A stretch of DNA of 39,261 nt, from IMG/VR virus record IMGVR_UViG_3300045110_000208, positions 1 through 39,261 of that record; one strand, 5' to 3'. Made by a program: the position numbers and the translations under genes. The notes under the pieces were generated by a model. It saw only the letters and a list, made by a program, of their open reading frames with translations. It was not told the origin of the DNA and searched no databases. The stretch is from a virus. Position 1 is the stretch's first letter. Every line of letters begins with the position of its first letter. Of this stretch, positions 12,513-20,752 are shown piece by piece.

Positions 12513-12822
12513 GCAGCAGCTACCGCCAGCAGACGAGCTGTTCGACGTTCGGGATAAGATCAAGCAACTCACATCCCGCGAACGCGAACTCAAAGCCATC
12601 GTCATCACGGACCCATCGGCTCGCACCGGGAACCACTACTGCGTCGAGGTCAAAGACGTGGCCACCGCGCGGATGGACGTAAAAGAGCTACGCAACATGC
12701 ATCCTGAGATCGCGGAGCAGTTCACCCATACCGTGTTCGACAAGCGTGTCGAGCTGCGCGGGATCTCGGACGACGGTGAACTGGTGTCCCTACGCCGCAA
12801 ACCCGAGAAGGCCACACCATGA
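12502..12822 (+). CDS. Hypothetical protein upstream of Bet, 106 aa
   Basis: GTG 12502 is preceded by AGGAGG (12487-12492); the ATG at 12493 is too close to it. Product: (M)SSEQQLPPADELFDVRDKI, KQLTSRERELKAIVITDPSA, RTGNHYCVEVKDVATARMDV, KELRNMHPEIAEQFTHTVFD, ending RLRRKPEKATP-like. The N-terminal half is coiled coil, the C-terminal half alternates strands and helices. It is coupled to Bet by ATGA and may be a recombination accessory, occupying the place where other phages carry a Gam- or exonuclease-partner gene. Confidence 0.6.
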   Translation: MSSEQQLPPADELFDVRDKIKQLTSRERELKAIVITDPSARTGNHYCVEVKDVATARMDVKELRNMHPEIAEQFTHTVFDKRVELRGISDDGELVSLRRKPEKATP

Positions 12823-13853
12823 ACGCGATCACCACCACAGACGACAAACCAACGCACGACGAGGTCATCCGCGTGCTGGAGAACAGCCTGTATCCCGGCG
12901 CCAAGCGCGAGAGCATCGAGCTGGTGCTGGCGTATTGCCGTGCCAACGGCCTCGATCCGATGCTACGCCCGGTTTACATAGTGCCAACGTCGATCAAGCT
13001 GCCGAATGGCCAATACGAGACGCGAGACGTGCTCATGCCTGGTATTGCCGACTACCGCATCAAGGCAGCGCGCAGCGGCGAGTATGGCGGCAAGTCGGAA
13101 CCCGAGTTCGGCCCCGATGTGCGCGAGACGCTTTCCGGCGTCGCGATTGCATACCCGGCATGGTGCCGCATCACGGTGCGACGGATCGTGCAGGGGCAAC
13201 CGCGCGAGTTCACCGCAACAGAGCGTTGGCTGGAGAACTACGCCACCGGCAAGCGCGACACCCAGGCGCCGAATGCCATGTGGAAGAAGCGGCCCTATGG
13301 GCAACTCGCCAAGGTCGCGGAGGCGCAGGCCTTGCGCATGGCGTTCCCTGAGTTCAGCGCCGGCTACACGATGGAGGAAATGCAGGGGAAGACCGGGCAA
13401 GACGATGACTGGTCCGGCACCACGATCGAGGGCACGCGCGAGGCGCTGCAGCCACCATCCAGCCCGCGTGATGCGCTCAACGCCCAGATCCCCCTGCGCT
13501 CAGCCGCGGCCGCCACACCGCGCGCGCCACGCAAGGCGGATCATGAGGTCTACGACGCGCCACTACCAAAGCCGGTTGACCGCTCGCAGTGGACGGACGG
13601 TATGTGGCGCAGTTGGATCGACGCCAAGCTACGCCCGGAACTGGACAAACTCACCACGCGGGAAGAAGTCGCAGCGCTCGGTGAGAAAGCGTCGGTGAAG
13701 GACGCCATCGATCCCAAACTCGCCCCCGAGTGGGTGCGGCGCGATGTGGCGGAGATCCTAGCCGACTATTTCCGCAGCCTGCCGGAAGCCGCGCCAGCCG
13801 ACGACCTGGACGAGGTCGCAATCGCTGGCGAAGAGAAGCTCGCGGCCGGCTGA
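12819..13853 (+). CDS. bet: Phage recombination protein Bet (RecT-family annealase), 344 aa
   Basis: The first 195 residues match Bet/Red-beta: VIRVLENSLYPGAKRESIEL, VLAYCRANGLDPMLRPVYIV, RDVLMPGIADYRIKAARSGE, PEFGP, YPAWCRITVRRIV, REFTATERWLENYATGK, KRPYGQLAKVAEAQALRMAF PEF. Bet anneals complementary single strands during phage recombination and concatemer formation. The C-terminal 150 residues are variable, with Pro/Arg linkers and a helical end. No lambda-type exonuclease gene is adjacent; the VRR-NUC protein of the opposite operon may supply nuclease activity, which is conjecture. Confidence 0.9.
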   Translation: MNAITTTDDKPTHDEVIRVLENSLYPGAKRESIELVLAYCRANGLDPMLRPVYIVPTSIKLPNGQYETRDVLMPGIADYRIKAARSGEYGGKSEPEFGPDVRETLSGVAIAYPAWCRITVRRIVQGQPREFTATERWLENYATGKRDTQAPNAMWKKRPYGQLAKVAEAQALRMAFPEFSAGYTMEEMQGKTGQDDDWSGTTIEGTREALQPPSSPRDALNAQIPLRSAAAATPRAPRKADHEVYDAPLPKPVDRSQWTDGMWRSWIDAKLRPELDKLTTREEVAALGEKASVKDAIDPKLAPEWVRRDVAEILADYFRSLPEAAPADDLDEVAIAGEEKLAAG

Positions 13854-13856
13854 GAA

Positions 13857-14033
13857 ATGACCGACCCGTGGAGCTACCTGATCCAGCAGGGCGAAGCACA
13901 GATCGAGATGGAACGAGAGTTCCGCGATAGCTTGCCTAAGCTGTGTGAGGACTGCCGCAAAAACTGGGCCGATTGGCCATCGAAGCTCTGTCCCGGCTGC
14001 GAGGCGTATCGCGAACACACGGGAGCTTTGTAA
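13857..14033 (+). CDS. Zinc-ribbon protein, 58 aa
   Basis: ATG 13857 lies 3 bases after the Bet stop. Product: MTDPWSYLIQQGEAQIEMER, EFRDSLPKLCEDCRKNWADW, PSKLCPGCEAYREHTGAL. Two Cys pairs (CEDC at 30-33 and CPGC at 45-48) spaced by 11 residues make a compact zinc ribbon. Zinc ribbons of this size bind DNA or proteins in replication and recombination complexes. The gene is shorter than usual prediction cut-offs but has an intact start, spacing and motif. Confidence 0.65.
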   Translation: MTDPWSYLIQQGEAQIEMEREFRDSLPKLCEDCRKNWADWPSKLCPGCEAYREHTGAL

Positions 14034-14035
14034 CT

Positions 14036-14230
14036 GTGGCTGACAACCAAACCACCGACGAGCGCGAGTACACTCGCGAGGAAATGCGCGAGGCGTGCCG
14101 GGACAACTACAATGCGGCGCTACTTGAGGCACGCCTTGCGGCAATAGAGTTGGCCAAGGACGAGGGCCGCGAGGCGGCAGTCGCCCTTCGGTTGTTCGCA
14201 CACACTCTTTACGAGCTGGCACAACGCTGA
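14036..14230 (+). CDS. Hypothetical helical protein, 64 aa
   Basis: GTG 14036 lies 2 bases after the zinc-ribbon stop. Product: (M)ADNQTTDEREYTREEMREA, CRDNYNAALLEARLAAIELA, KDEGREAAVALRLFAHTLYE, LAQR. It is a highly charged, probably coiled-coil protein. The longer frame from 13973 overlaps the zinc-ribbon gene and is not preferred. No family recognised. Confidence 0.55.
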   Translation: MADNQTTDEREYTREEMREACRDNYNAALLEARLAAIELAKDEGREAAVALRLFAHTLYELAQR

Positions 14231-14344
14231 GCCGCTGATACAATTCGGGCCGGCGCAGCCCTCGGAAGCCGCGCCGACCCTAAACGCCACGCCGACTTGC
14301 CCGACCGGCGCAGCGTCTCTCATCGGGCGTATGAGGACCACCCT

Positions 14345-14557
14345 ATGCGCAGTTTCCTATTGGCAGGCGGGATTATGCTGGCCCAGTACGGCTATGGCTA
14401 TCAGCCACCAACCTATTACCAACCGCCTGCACAGACCTATCAGGGGCCGGTCTACGCCGTGCCGCCCGACGGCGCTATTGGCGGAACACGGCAGTTCCTG
14501 CAGGTGCCGCAGGCCCCGCAGCACAGCACAATCGGCTGCTTCCCAAACTGCTACTGA
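14345..14557 (+). CDS. Small secreted or membrane Tyr/Pro/Gln-rich protein, 70 aa
   Basis: ATG 14345 has GAGGA upstream. The N-terminus MRSFLLAGGIMLAQYGYGYQ looks like a signal peptide or anchor (basic residue, hydrophobic core, small residues), followed by PPTYYQPPAQTYQGPVYAVP and an end with IGCFPNCY (two Cys). It is predicted to be exported to the periplasm or anchored in the inner membrane. An exported protein in the early operon could affect superinfection or the host envelope. The 114 bp before it contain GC-rich partial inverted repeats but no clear promoter. Confidence 0.55.
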   Translation: MRSFLLAGGIMLAQYGYGYQPPTYYQPPAQTYQGPVYAVPPDGAIGGTRQFLQVPQAPQHSTIGCFPNCY

Positions 14558-14611
14558 CAACCGGAGGGGCGGCGTTGATAGCGTCGCCTCATCCACTGTG
14601 ATCGGATCGAT

Positions 14612-14875
14612 GTGATGGCCCTTAGCGACGGACCAACGACCTGGGAGTACCTGGTGTTGCACCTCGTCGATCCCAGTCATGAGGCGCGGGCGGCATCCCT
14701 CAACGAAGCCGGCCGCAAGCACTGGGAACTGGTCGCCGTGCTTGATGGCGCCGCCTATCTGAAGCGGCCCATTGAGCACAAGCGCGAACAAACGCCAGCA
14801 CGTCAGATTAGCGACAAGGAGTGGTCGCGACTACAGGTCGAGGAACTCCGGAAGGAAACGCCTTTCCCCTACTGA
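14612..14875 (+). CDS. DUF4177-like small protein, 87 aa
   Basis: GTG 14612 or ATG 14615. The core TTWEYLVLHLVD, SLNEAGRKHWELVAVLDGAA, YLKRP matches DUF4177 (W-E-Y-x-V...LNxxGxxGWELVxV...YLKR), a small alpha/beta protein of unknown function common in phages. It is the last gene of the rightward operon. Its stop (14873-14875) overlaps by 7 bases the end of the convergent ejection-protein gene, and no terminator separates the two. Confidence 0.65.
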   Translation: MMALSDGPTTWEYLVLHLVDPSHEARAASLNEAGRKHWELVAVLDGAAYLKRPIEHKREQTPARQISDKEWSRLQVEELRKETPFPY

Positions 14876-16881
14876 CCGGCCGCGCCGAGCAAGCCAGCCA
14901 CGCGCGGCGGCAGGAATGGCGGCCCGGCATTCTGCGCCCCAGCATAACGGGCCAACGCCGGGCTGGTCAGCACATTGCCAACAGTCCAGCCAGCAGCTGG
15001 GACAGATGCCGCAGAGATAGCTGCCTTTTTGAGTTCACCTTCGCCGAGATGCCCGGCTACCGTGTTGAGCCAGTTCATCCAACCTAGCTGCTCGGCCGTG
15101 CCAGACGTATTCACATGACGCTCTGTCGCCCTCAGCCGCTGTGCCACCGTTTGCAGGTCATCCAGTTGCCCTCGCACCGCCGGATCACCGAACAAAGCGT
15201 CGTAGCCGCCCGGCGTCTGCTGGCGCATGCGGTTTATGTTGGAGAGCCACGTCCCTGTAGAGGTGTCGTCGTAGGCGCCAGCCACCGATGGTTTAGCGGT
15301 CTGCGCTTGGCGCAGCTTGTAGGCCGCCAGCACGTCGGCTGCGTCTGGCATCTCCTGCCGGATCGCCTGCATGTGGGTATCGCCGCCGTTAAGGATGGCT
15401 TTGGTCGCGGCTTCCGGGTCAACCACTTCCTGGTATGGGTTGTTGGATTTGACGATCTTGCGCAGCGTGTTCTCGATGAACGAGTGCCCTTGTGTGCTGA
15501 CGGCATTCGCGTCGTTGAACAGCGCACCCTGGCCATGCGCCGTTGCAGTGTTACCAAGATCATCAGTGAGACTGCCGTAGATATTCCGCAGTTGCTGGGC
15601 GCCGACCCCCTCAACAATCGCTGGCGTTCCCATCGCATCACCGATGCGCGTCCTGATCGCCCGCGCCTGATCCCAGGTGATGTTGCCGTTCGGTCCCACA
15701 TCGTTGTTGAGAGACTCAAGCCAGTTCCTGGCTTGAGCATTGCCCCAAGCTTGCTGGGTTTCCGGAAGGCTTGCCAGACGTGGAGGCGCTGCGGCATCGC
15801 CAAGGGCTGTGCGAAAGCCTGACGGATCGACAGCCGCACCGGCCATACGCTGATTGAGCGGCGCCCACGCCGTTTCCTGCTTGCCCTGCGGGCCTCCGAA
15901 GACGTTGTTGATCCAGTTGCGCGCCTGGTCCTGGAGAGTGTTGCCGGTCGTCTGTGCAGTGACGGCTGTCGCGGCGGGATCGAGTTGGTTAGCGGTGCGG
16001 TCCACTGACTGACCGAATTGGGTAATCATCCGTTGCTGTGCCGGGCGCACGTAGGACGATGCAAACGGCATTCGTGCCCCAGCCGCCTCCAGTGACTGGC
16101 TACCCTCACCGCCGCTCACTGTGGCTGCCAGCAGCGGATCAACCTGCGCTCGCCTGAACGCGGCATAAACCGGGTTGAAATTGCCGGCGACGGCATTGAC
16201 GCCCTTCGCGCCCAGATTGGCGGCCACGTCGGCAAACCTAGCGCCAGCGAGAGCACCTGCCATGTTAGCTGTTGGCTTGGCCCACGCTGGCACGAAGTCT
16301 AACTCTGCAGCTTTCTGGCCAGCGAGCGCACCTGCGCCTCCTTGCAGCAGCAGGCGCAACGCATTGGCCACAGTGGGCGCCCCTCCAAGCGCCAGGGTTG
16401 GCAGCGTCGATGCGGCGCCCCCAACGACGGTCGAGACATTCTGCTCGGTAGGCGTCTGCGGCGTCGGTAGTCCAGCAGCGTCCAGACCTTTCTGGATTAG
16501 GTCTGACGGAGCGGTAGTCGGCACACCTATGGCTCGCTGTATCGCCCTGCCAGGCCACGTCACGGCATCGAGCGCCGTTGCGGGAAGCGAGGTAAGACCG
16601 GAGATCGTGGCCCGCGTACCTAGCCCGACACCGTGCGCACCAGCGTCAAACAGCCGCTTGCCAGCCACAGACCATGAGCTGTCCAAAATGCCCGGCTGCT
16701 GCGTTGGGGTGAGCGGCAGACTGTCGTCGGATGACACTGGCGCCGGGTTCTGCTCGGCGTGTAACCGCTGTTGCTCAGCGATTGACGGCCGTGCCAACGT
16801 GGCGCTAGCCGGGGTCAACGGCAGGTCGTCAGGATAGCCGAAGAGGTTCGGATCAACGGCTGGTGCGTCACCTACTGCCAT
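14869..16881 (-). CDS. Large internal virion/ejection protein, 670 aa
   Basis: This is the last gene of the late operon; ATG 16881 overlaps the upstream gene by 10 bases. The N-terminal 100 residues are Pro-rich. Residues about 90-240 are Ala/Gly-rich and hydrophobic (GTRATISGLTSLPATALDAV; TVVGGAASTLPTLALGG), possibly membrane-inserting. The rest is helical with KSNNPYQEVVDPEAATKAIL and WGNAQARNWLESLNNDVGPN. Its place after the tail genes and its size fit the last ejection protein of podoviruses (P22 gp20/gp16 or T7 gp15/gp16 position). It ends in AGLLGAAGQ. Confidence 0.72.
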   Translation of the reverse strand: MAVGDAPAVDPNLFGYPDDLPLTPASATLARPSIAEQQRLHAEQNPAPVSSDDSLPLTPTQQPGILDSSWSVAGKRLFDAGAHGVGLGTRATISGLTSLPATALDAVTWPGRAIQRAIGVPTTAPSDLIQKGLDAAGLPTPQTPTEQNVSTVVGGAASTLPTLALGGAPTVANALRLLLQGGAGALAGQKAAELDFVPAWAKPTANMAGALAGARFADVAANLGAKGVNAVAGNFNPVYAAFRRAQVDPLLAATVSGGEGSQSLEAAGARMPFASSYVRPAQQRMITQFGQSVDRTANQLDPAATAVTAQTTGNTLQDQARNWINNVFGGPQGKQETAWAPLNQRMAGAAVDPSGFRTALGDAAAPPRLASLPETQQAWGNAQARNWLESLNNDVGPNGNITWDQARAIRTRIGDAMGTPAIVEGVGAQQLRNIYGSLTDDLGNTATAHGQGALFNDANAVSTQGHSFIENTLRKIVKSNNPYQEVVDPEAATKAILNGGDTHMQAIRQEMPDAADVLAAYKLRQAQTAKPSVAGAYDDTSTGTWLSNINRMRQQTPGGYDALFGDPAVRGQLDDLQTVAQRLRATERHVNTSGTAEQLGWMNWLNTVAGHLGEGELKKAAISAASVPAAGWTVGNVLTSPALARYAGAQNAGPPFLPPRVAGLLGAAGQ

Positions 16882-19196
16882 GGGCGCACCTCGTACGTCT
16901 TATCGGTCACGACGTTGCCGCTACTGTCACGCAATGCCCGAGTCGGGTTCTTAGGATCTGGCCTAGCGGTTTGCCTTAAAAACGGCTTGCCAGGCGGCAG
17001 CGACTGTTCCCACTGCGCCTGGCCGCTTGCAGTCAGAGGCATGCCTTTCGGTGGCACGTATTGTGGAATGACAGGCCCAAGTTCTTTGTCCATCTGTTGC
17101 TGTACGCTGAGCGCACCAGCCGGCGGGTCGAGATTATGTGCCGAGCGCAATCCGCCAGGTGTTTTGGCATACTCGTCAGGCACCTTGCGGTTGAAATAGT
17201 TGTTCATCCAGTTGCCCTCATCCTGGATGCGGTTGTTCATGTTCATTAGGATTGCCACAGCTTTCTGTTGACCGTCCGTGGTCGAAAGCATGGTGGGCAA
17301 CTGCGACTTGAAGGCGTCCCATTCATACTCGCGCAGGGCGCCGAGGCCGGCTGGTTTCATCTGTGTGGAGATGTTTGCCACCAACCCGCTGACGAGCCGC
17401 GCGGTGTCGGTCTGCTTCGGATCTGTGATCCCTGCTGCAGTTGTCAGCCACCCCAGGTCTGGATTACTGGTGAGGAGAGCCCCGAGCGCGCCCCCGCCCT
17501 TTGGCAGGTCTTGCAGCATTGGCTGGAGTTGCGCCAGGCTCAGGTTCATCTGATGCGCCTTCAATGCCTGCTCGCTCATCGGCTTGATGGTGTTGGTCTG
17601 GGCGTATTCCGCCGACTCCTTGTCGAGCTGCTGGTGGTAAGTATTCCCGGCCTTGATGTTCTCGATCCGCTCAGCCGCCTGCCGCTGCCTCTCGGCCTCG
17701 GCTGCCGCCGCCTGTATCTTCTGCGTCTCGATGGCCGCCTGTGCCTGGCGCTGCTTCTCAGCGTCATACAGTTGCCGCAGGGTATCCAGCGCGTTCTTCT
17801 GCGCGGCCTGCTGCAGCTCCAGTGACTTGGCCTGCGCGTCCTGCTGCAGCTTGCTCGCGCGGTCGTTGGCGGTGTTGTAAGCCTCTACCGCCTTGGCCGC
17901 CCCGGCATCGTCACCCTTTCGATTTGCTACCGTAAGCTGCTGCTTGGCCGCCGCCATCGCAGACTGCGCCTCGGCCAGACCGGGCGGGGTGACCGTGTAG
18001 TCGGCGGCGTTGATGGCGATCGGATGCTGCGCCTGGAACTGCTCGAACGTCTGCTCGGCGGGCGTCGCCGTCGGTGTGGCATCCGCTGTCGTGGTCGTCG
18101 TGTCGGCAGTGGCCGTCGTAGAGCCGCTGGGAGGCCCAGGAACGGTAGCTCCTGCCGTGGCTACCTTATATGGCGCAGGGGGCGCCTGGACCGTCTGGCC
18201 CCGGTTGGCAGCCGCTAGTTGCACGCCCTTCGCGACATCGGCCGGATTGAGCACCGCACCACCGCCGCCGCTCTCGTGGGGTTGGGCGGCGAGGATGAAT
18301 TTCTGCTGCACAGTGGGGTTGGTGAGATCGATCTTGTCGGTCGGCGCCACACCGAGCGCCTTCGCGACATCGGCGGTGTAGCTGGTCAGGTCGGCCTTCG
18401 GATCGCTGACCCAGCGTTTCACTGCGTCCTGCACCGTGTTGATGCCGTGCCGTGTCTGGTAGAGCGCGAGCTGATCCGCTGTTGCCGCAACGCCGCTCGG
18501 AAGATCGGAGAACGTGGCGAAGGGATTGCCCTGTCCTGGCTGCGCGCCTGGCTGCCCGGCAAAGGTCAGGTTCAGCGGGTTGTTCTGCCGCATGCCGAGG
18601 GCAATGCCGCCGCCGCCTGGCTTCCCAGCGCCGCCCGCTGTTCCCGGCACGGCCGGCGTGTTGGCGCTGAGCAGTGGGTTCGGGATGCTCGCCCCATACT
18701 GCATCTGCAGCAGCGGCATCGCCTCCTTGAGCCGCTCCAGTTGCAGATGCTGCTGCTCCATCTGCCAGTTCTGCTGCGCGCCGAGGTAGGACGCCGCCTG
18801 CTGCTCGGAACCAGCCTCACTCCGCGAAGCCCCCTCGAACCCCTGCGCCAGGCCGCCGAACATCGGCTTGCCGGGATAGTAGCCCGAGCCAGCCATCAGG
18901 CTCGTGCCGAAGTCTCCGAGTGCGCGAATGCCGGCCCGCTCCCGCTGTGCCGGCGACAGCGTGTCGGTGACGCTGCCACCAGCGAGGGCCATGCCGATCT
19001 TGCCGAGCAGGCCCACGATGCCGCCTTGGGCCGGTGTGGTGTCAGGATGCACTGAGGGCAGGGGCGCTTGGAGCAGCGCGAGTTGCTGTCTGATGTAGTC
19101 CGACGTGGGATCGGCTGCCGCGGCCGGTGCAGCGCTTGGCGGTGGCGGCGACGGCGCGTCCGTCTGTGCCAGATCCCAGGTGTCAGGTGTTGCCAT
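16872..19196 (-). CDS. Ejection protein with lysozyme-like domain, 774 aa
   Basis: ATG 19196 follows a GAGGGGG site. It starts MATPDTWDLAQTD, a motif shared with the next gene upstream. Residues about 195-325 look like a virion lysozyme/transglycosylase-type domain: LGMRQNNPLNLTFAG, FATFSDLPSGVAATADQLAL, YQTRHGINTVQDAVKRWVSD, SYTADVAKALGVAPTD, QPHESG. Residues about 415-520 are a long Ala/Gln/Glu coiled coil, followed by a helical C-terminal third. It probably locally opens peptidoglycan during DNA delivery. It is the only peptidoglycan-hydrolase-like sequence I find in the genome. Confidence 0.75.
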   Translation of the reverse strand: MATPDTWDLAQTDAPSPPPPSAAPAAAADPTSDYIRQQLALLQAPLPSVHPDTTPAQGGIVGLLGKIGMALAGGSVTDTLSPAQRERAGIRALGDFGTSLMAGSGYYPGKPMFGGLAQGFEGASRSEAGSEQQAASYLGAQQNWQMEQQHLQLERLKEAMPLLQMQYGASIPNPLLSANTPAVPGTAGGAGKPGGGGIALGMRQNNPLNLTFAGQPGAQPGQGNPFATFSDLPSGVAATADQLALYQTRHGINTVQDAVKRWVSDPKADLTSYTADVAKALGVAPTDKIDLTNPTVQQKFILAAQPHESGGGGAVLNPADVAKGVQLAAANRGQTVQAPPAPYKVATAGATVPGPPSGSTTATADTTTTTADATPTATPAEQTFEQFQAQHPIAINAADYTVTPPGLAEAQSAMAAAKQQLTVANRKGDDAGAAKAVEAYNTANDRASKLQQDAQAKSLELQQAAQKNALDTLRQLYDAEKQRQAQAAIETQKIQAAAAEAERQRQAAERIENIKAGNTYHQQLDKESAEYAQTNTIKPMSEQALKAHQMNLSLAQLQPMLQDLPKGGGALGALLTSNPDLGWLTTAAGITDPKQTDTARLVSGLVANISTQMKPAGLGALREYEWDAFKSQLPTMLSTTDGQQKAVAILMNMNNRIQDEGNWMNNYFNRKVPDEYAKTPGGLRSAHNLDPPAGALSVQQQMDKELGPVIPQYVPPKGMPLTASGQAQWEQSLPPGKPFLRQTARPDPKNPTRALRDSSGNVVTDKTYEVRPWQ

Positions 19197-19206
19197 ATCC
19201 GCCCCC

Positions 19207-19602
19207 TCAGAGGCCCAAAAGACCGGTTTTGCCACCGCCCTGGAGATTGACCGGTCGTGCGGTGGCTGGGTTGGCGGCATCACGGAGCGCCTGCACGCGC
19301 TGCATCAGCATCTGCACCAGCGCGTTCATGCTGGCCGGGTTGCCGCTGTAGGCACCGCTAGCGGCCTGTCCCGCCGCTGCCTGCGCGCCTGGAGAGAGGT
19401 TGGACACCGCTGGGTGCTGTGGGCCTTGCGTGGATGCGTCGCTGACAGCCTTCAGCCCCTGCGCCAGCTTCGAGTAGTCGATGCCGCCACCGCCGGTTCC
19501 GGATGATCCGCCGCCCGAAGAGAGATCCCAGACGCCGGAGGCGTCACCGAAGCCACCGCCTCCACCGCCGCCGAGTGCTGAGAGATCCCATGTGTCACTC
19601 AT
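19207..19602 (-). CDS. Glycine-rich virion protein, 131 aa
   Basis: Begins MSDTWDLSALGGGGGGGFGD, then ASGVWDLSSGGG: two WDL motifs inside glycine tracts. Residues 40-131 are helical (GIDYSKLAQGLKAVSDAST; MNALVQMLMQRVQALRDAAN), ending GGGKTGLLGL. It lies between two ejection-protein genes, so it is probably a small internal or tail protein. Start ATG 19602 lies 2 bases beyond the previous stop. No enzymatic motif. Confidence 0.65.
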   Translation of the reverse strand: MSDTWDLSALGGGGGGGFGDASGVWDLSSGGGSSGTGGGGIDYSKLAQGLKAVSDASTQGPQHPAVSNLSPGAQAAAGQAASGAYSGNPASMNALVQMLMQRVQALRDAANPATARPVNLQGGGKTGLLGL

Positions 19603-19604
19603 CG

Positions 19605-20750
19605 CTATATCCCCGCTGCCGCGCCGCCGACCGACGCCACCTTGCTGATCAACCCCAGGTAGCTGCCGATCTGATCCACCGTGGACGGCGTCGTGGTGCC
19701 CGTGACGTTCCCCGATGTCTGCCCGGTTCCCGTCGTGGACCCCGTGGTGCCGTAGGGCACGCCGCTGACGGCGGAGAGCAGCAGATCGAGGTTCTGGATC
19801 GGCTGCTGTTGGCCAGCATAATACTGCCCCATCTGCGCATTCAGCCCCGCCTGTTGCTGGCTCTGCTGCAGGCCGCCGATACCCAACAGGTTCTGTAGAT
19901 ACTGCTGCGGCAGTCCCGAGCCGGTAGAGAGCGCGTTGGTAAGATCGGTCTGCCCGTAGCCCGCCAGGGCGCTGCCGGCATTGCCATACATCGACGCCAG
20001 GCTGCTCGCCGCACCCTCTCCGAGTTGCTGCCGGGTATTGGCGAGGTTGCCCGCCTGGGTCAGCGCCTGGCCGTAGCCGGTATTCAGCAGGTTGCCGAGG
20101 ATGTTGCTTTCGCCAAGGGCCTCCTGCGACTGCGCCACGCCCTCCATGACGCCCTGGCGCGAGCCGCCGAATGCACCCGCCTGATTTGCGTTGGCACCCA
20201 CCTGTTGCAAATTCTGCGTCAGCGCCTGCTGACCCAATGCCCTGGTCGGCGCAATCACCGCGTTCGCATACGGGGTCATCATGCTCTGCGCGTCCTGGGC
20301 CACGCCCTGCGCGCTGACTGGTCCCTGTCCGGCCCAGTTGCCGAGCAGTCCCTGCGCCTGCTGCAGGCCGCCCTGTAGATACTGTTGTTGCTGCGGCAGC
20401 GCCATGCCGGATATGGCCGAGTAGATGTCACCTGTGGTGCCGCCGATCTGCTGCGCCATCCCGGTCGGGGTGGTGCCGGTGCCGTAGGCAAATCCCTGCT
20501 GTTGGCCGGGCGACAGGTCGGCCACCTGCTGGCCTGGATACGGATTGAACAGCGTGGGGTCTTGCGACAGCGTCTGCGCGGTGCCGACAGCCTGCTGTGC
20601 CGCGCCGGTCAGCCACGACGGCAGCTGCGTCGATGAGGTGCCGGACGTGTTCGAGGTGTTGTCGGTGGCGGTCTGCTGGCTACCGCCCTTGCTCTTGTAG
20701 ACGCCGCCAAATGCCAGGTGGTCGATCTGGCCGCCTTCGTTGAATCTCAT
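19605..20750 (-). CDS. Gln/Gly/Ala-rich ejection-type virion protein, 381 aa
   Basis: The N-terminus MRFNEGGQIDHLAFGGVYKS is followed by Ser/Thr-rich sequence. Then comes a long repeated helical region rich in Gln, Gly and Ala (AQGLLGNWAGQGPVSAQGVA; QQALTQNLQQVGANANQAGA; FGGSRQGVMEGVAQSQEALG), ending with a Thr/Gly linker and ISKVASVGGAAAGI. This composition and the position after the tail protein fit the first of the three ejection proteins of podoviruses. Two GTAGATAC octamers lie in the gene, both read as QYLQ codons. Confidence 0.65.
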   Translation of the reverse strand: MRFNEGGQIDHLAFGGVYKSKGGSQQTATDNTSNTSGTSSTQLPSWLTGAAQQAVGTAQTLSQDPTLFNPYPGQQVADLSPGQQQGFAYGTGTTPTGMAQQIGGTTGDIYSAISGMALPQQQQYLQGGLQQAQGLLGNWAGQGPVSAQGVAQDAQSMMTPYANAVIAPTRALGQQALTQNLQQVGANANQAGAFGGSRQGVMEGVAQSQEALGESNILGNLLNTGYGQALTQAGNLANTRQQLGEGAASSLASMYGNAGSALAGYGQTDLTNALSTGSGLPQQYLQNLLGIGGLQQSQQQAGLNAQMGQYYAGQQQPIQNLDLLLSAVSGVPYGTTGSTTGTGQTSGNVTGTTTPSTVDQIGSYLGLISKVASVGGAAAGI

Positions 20751-20752
20751 GG

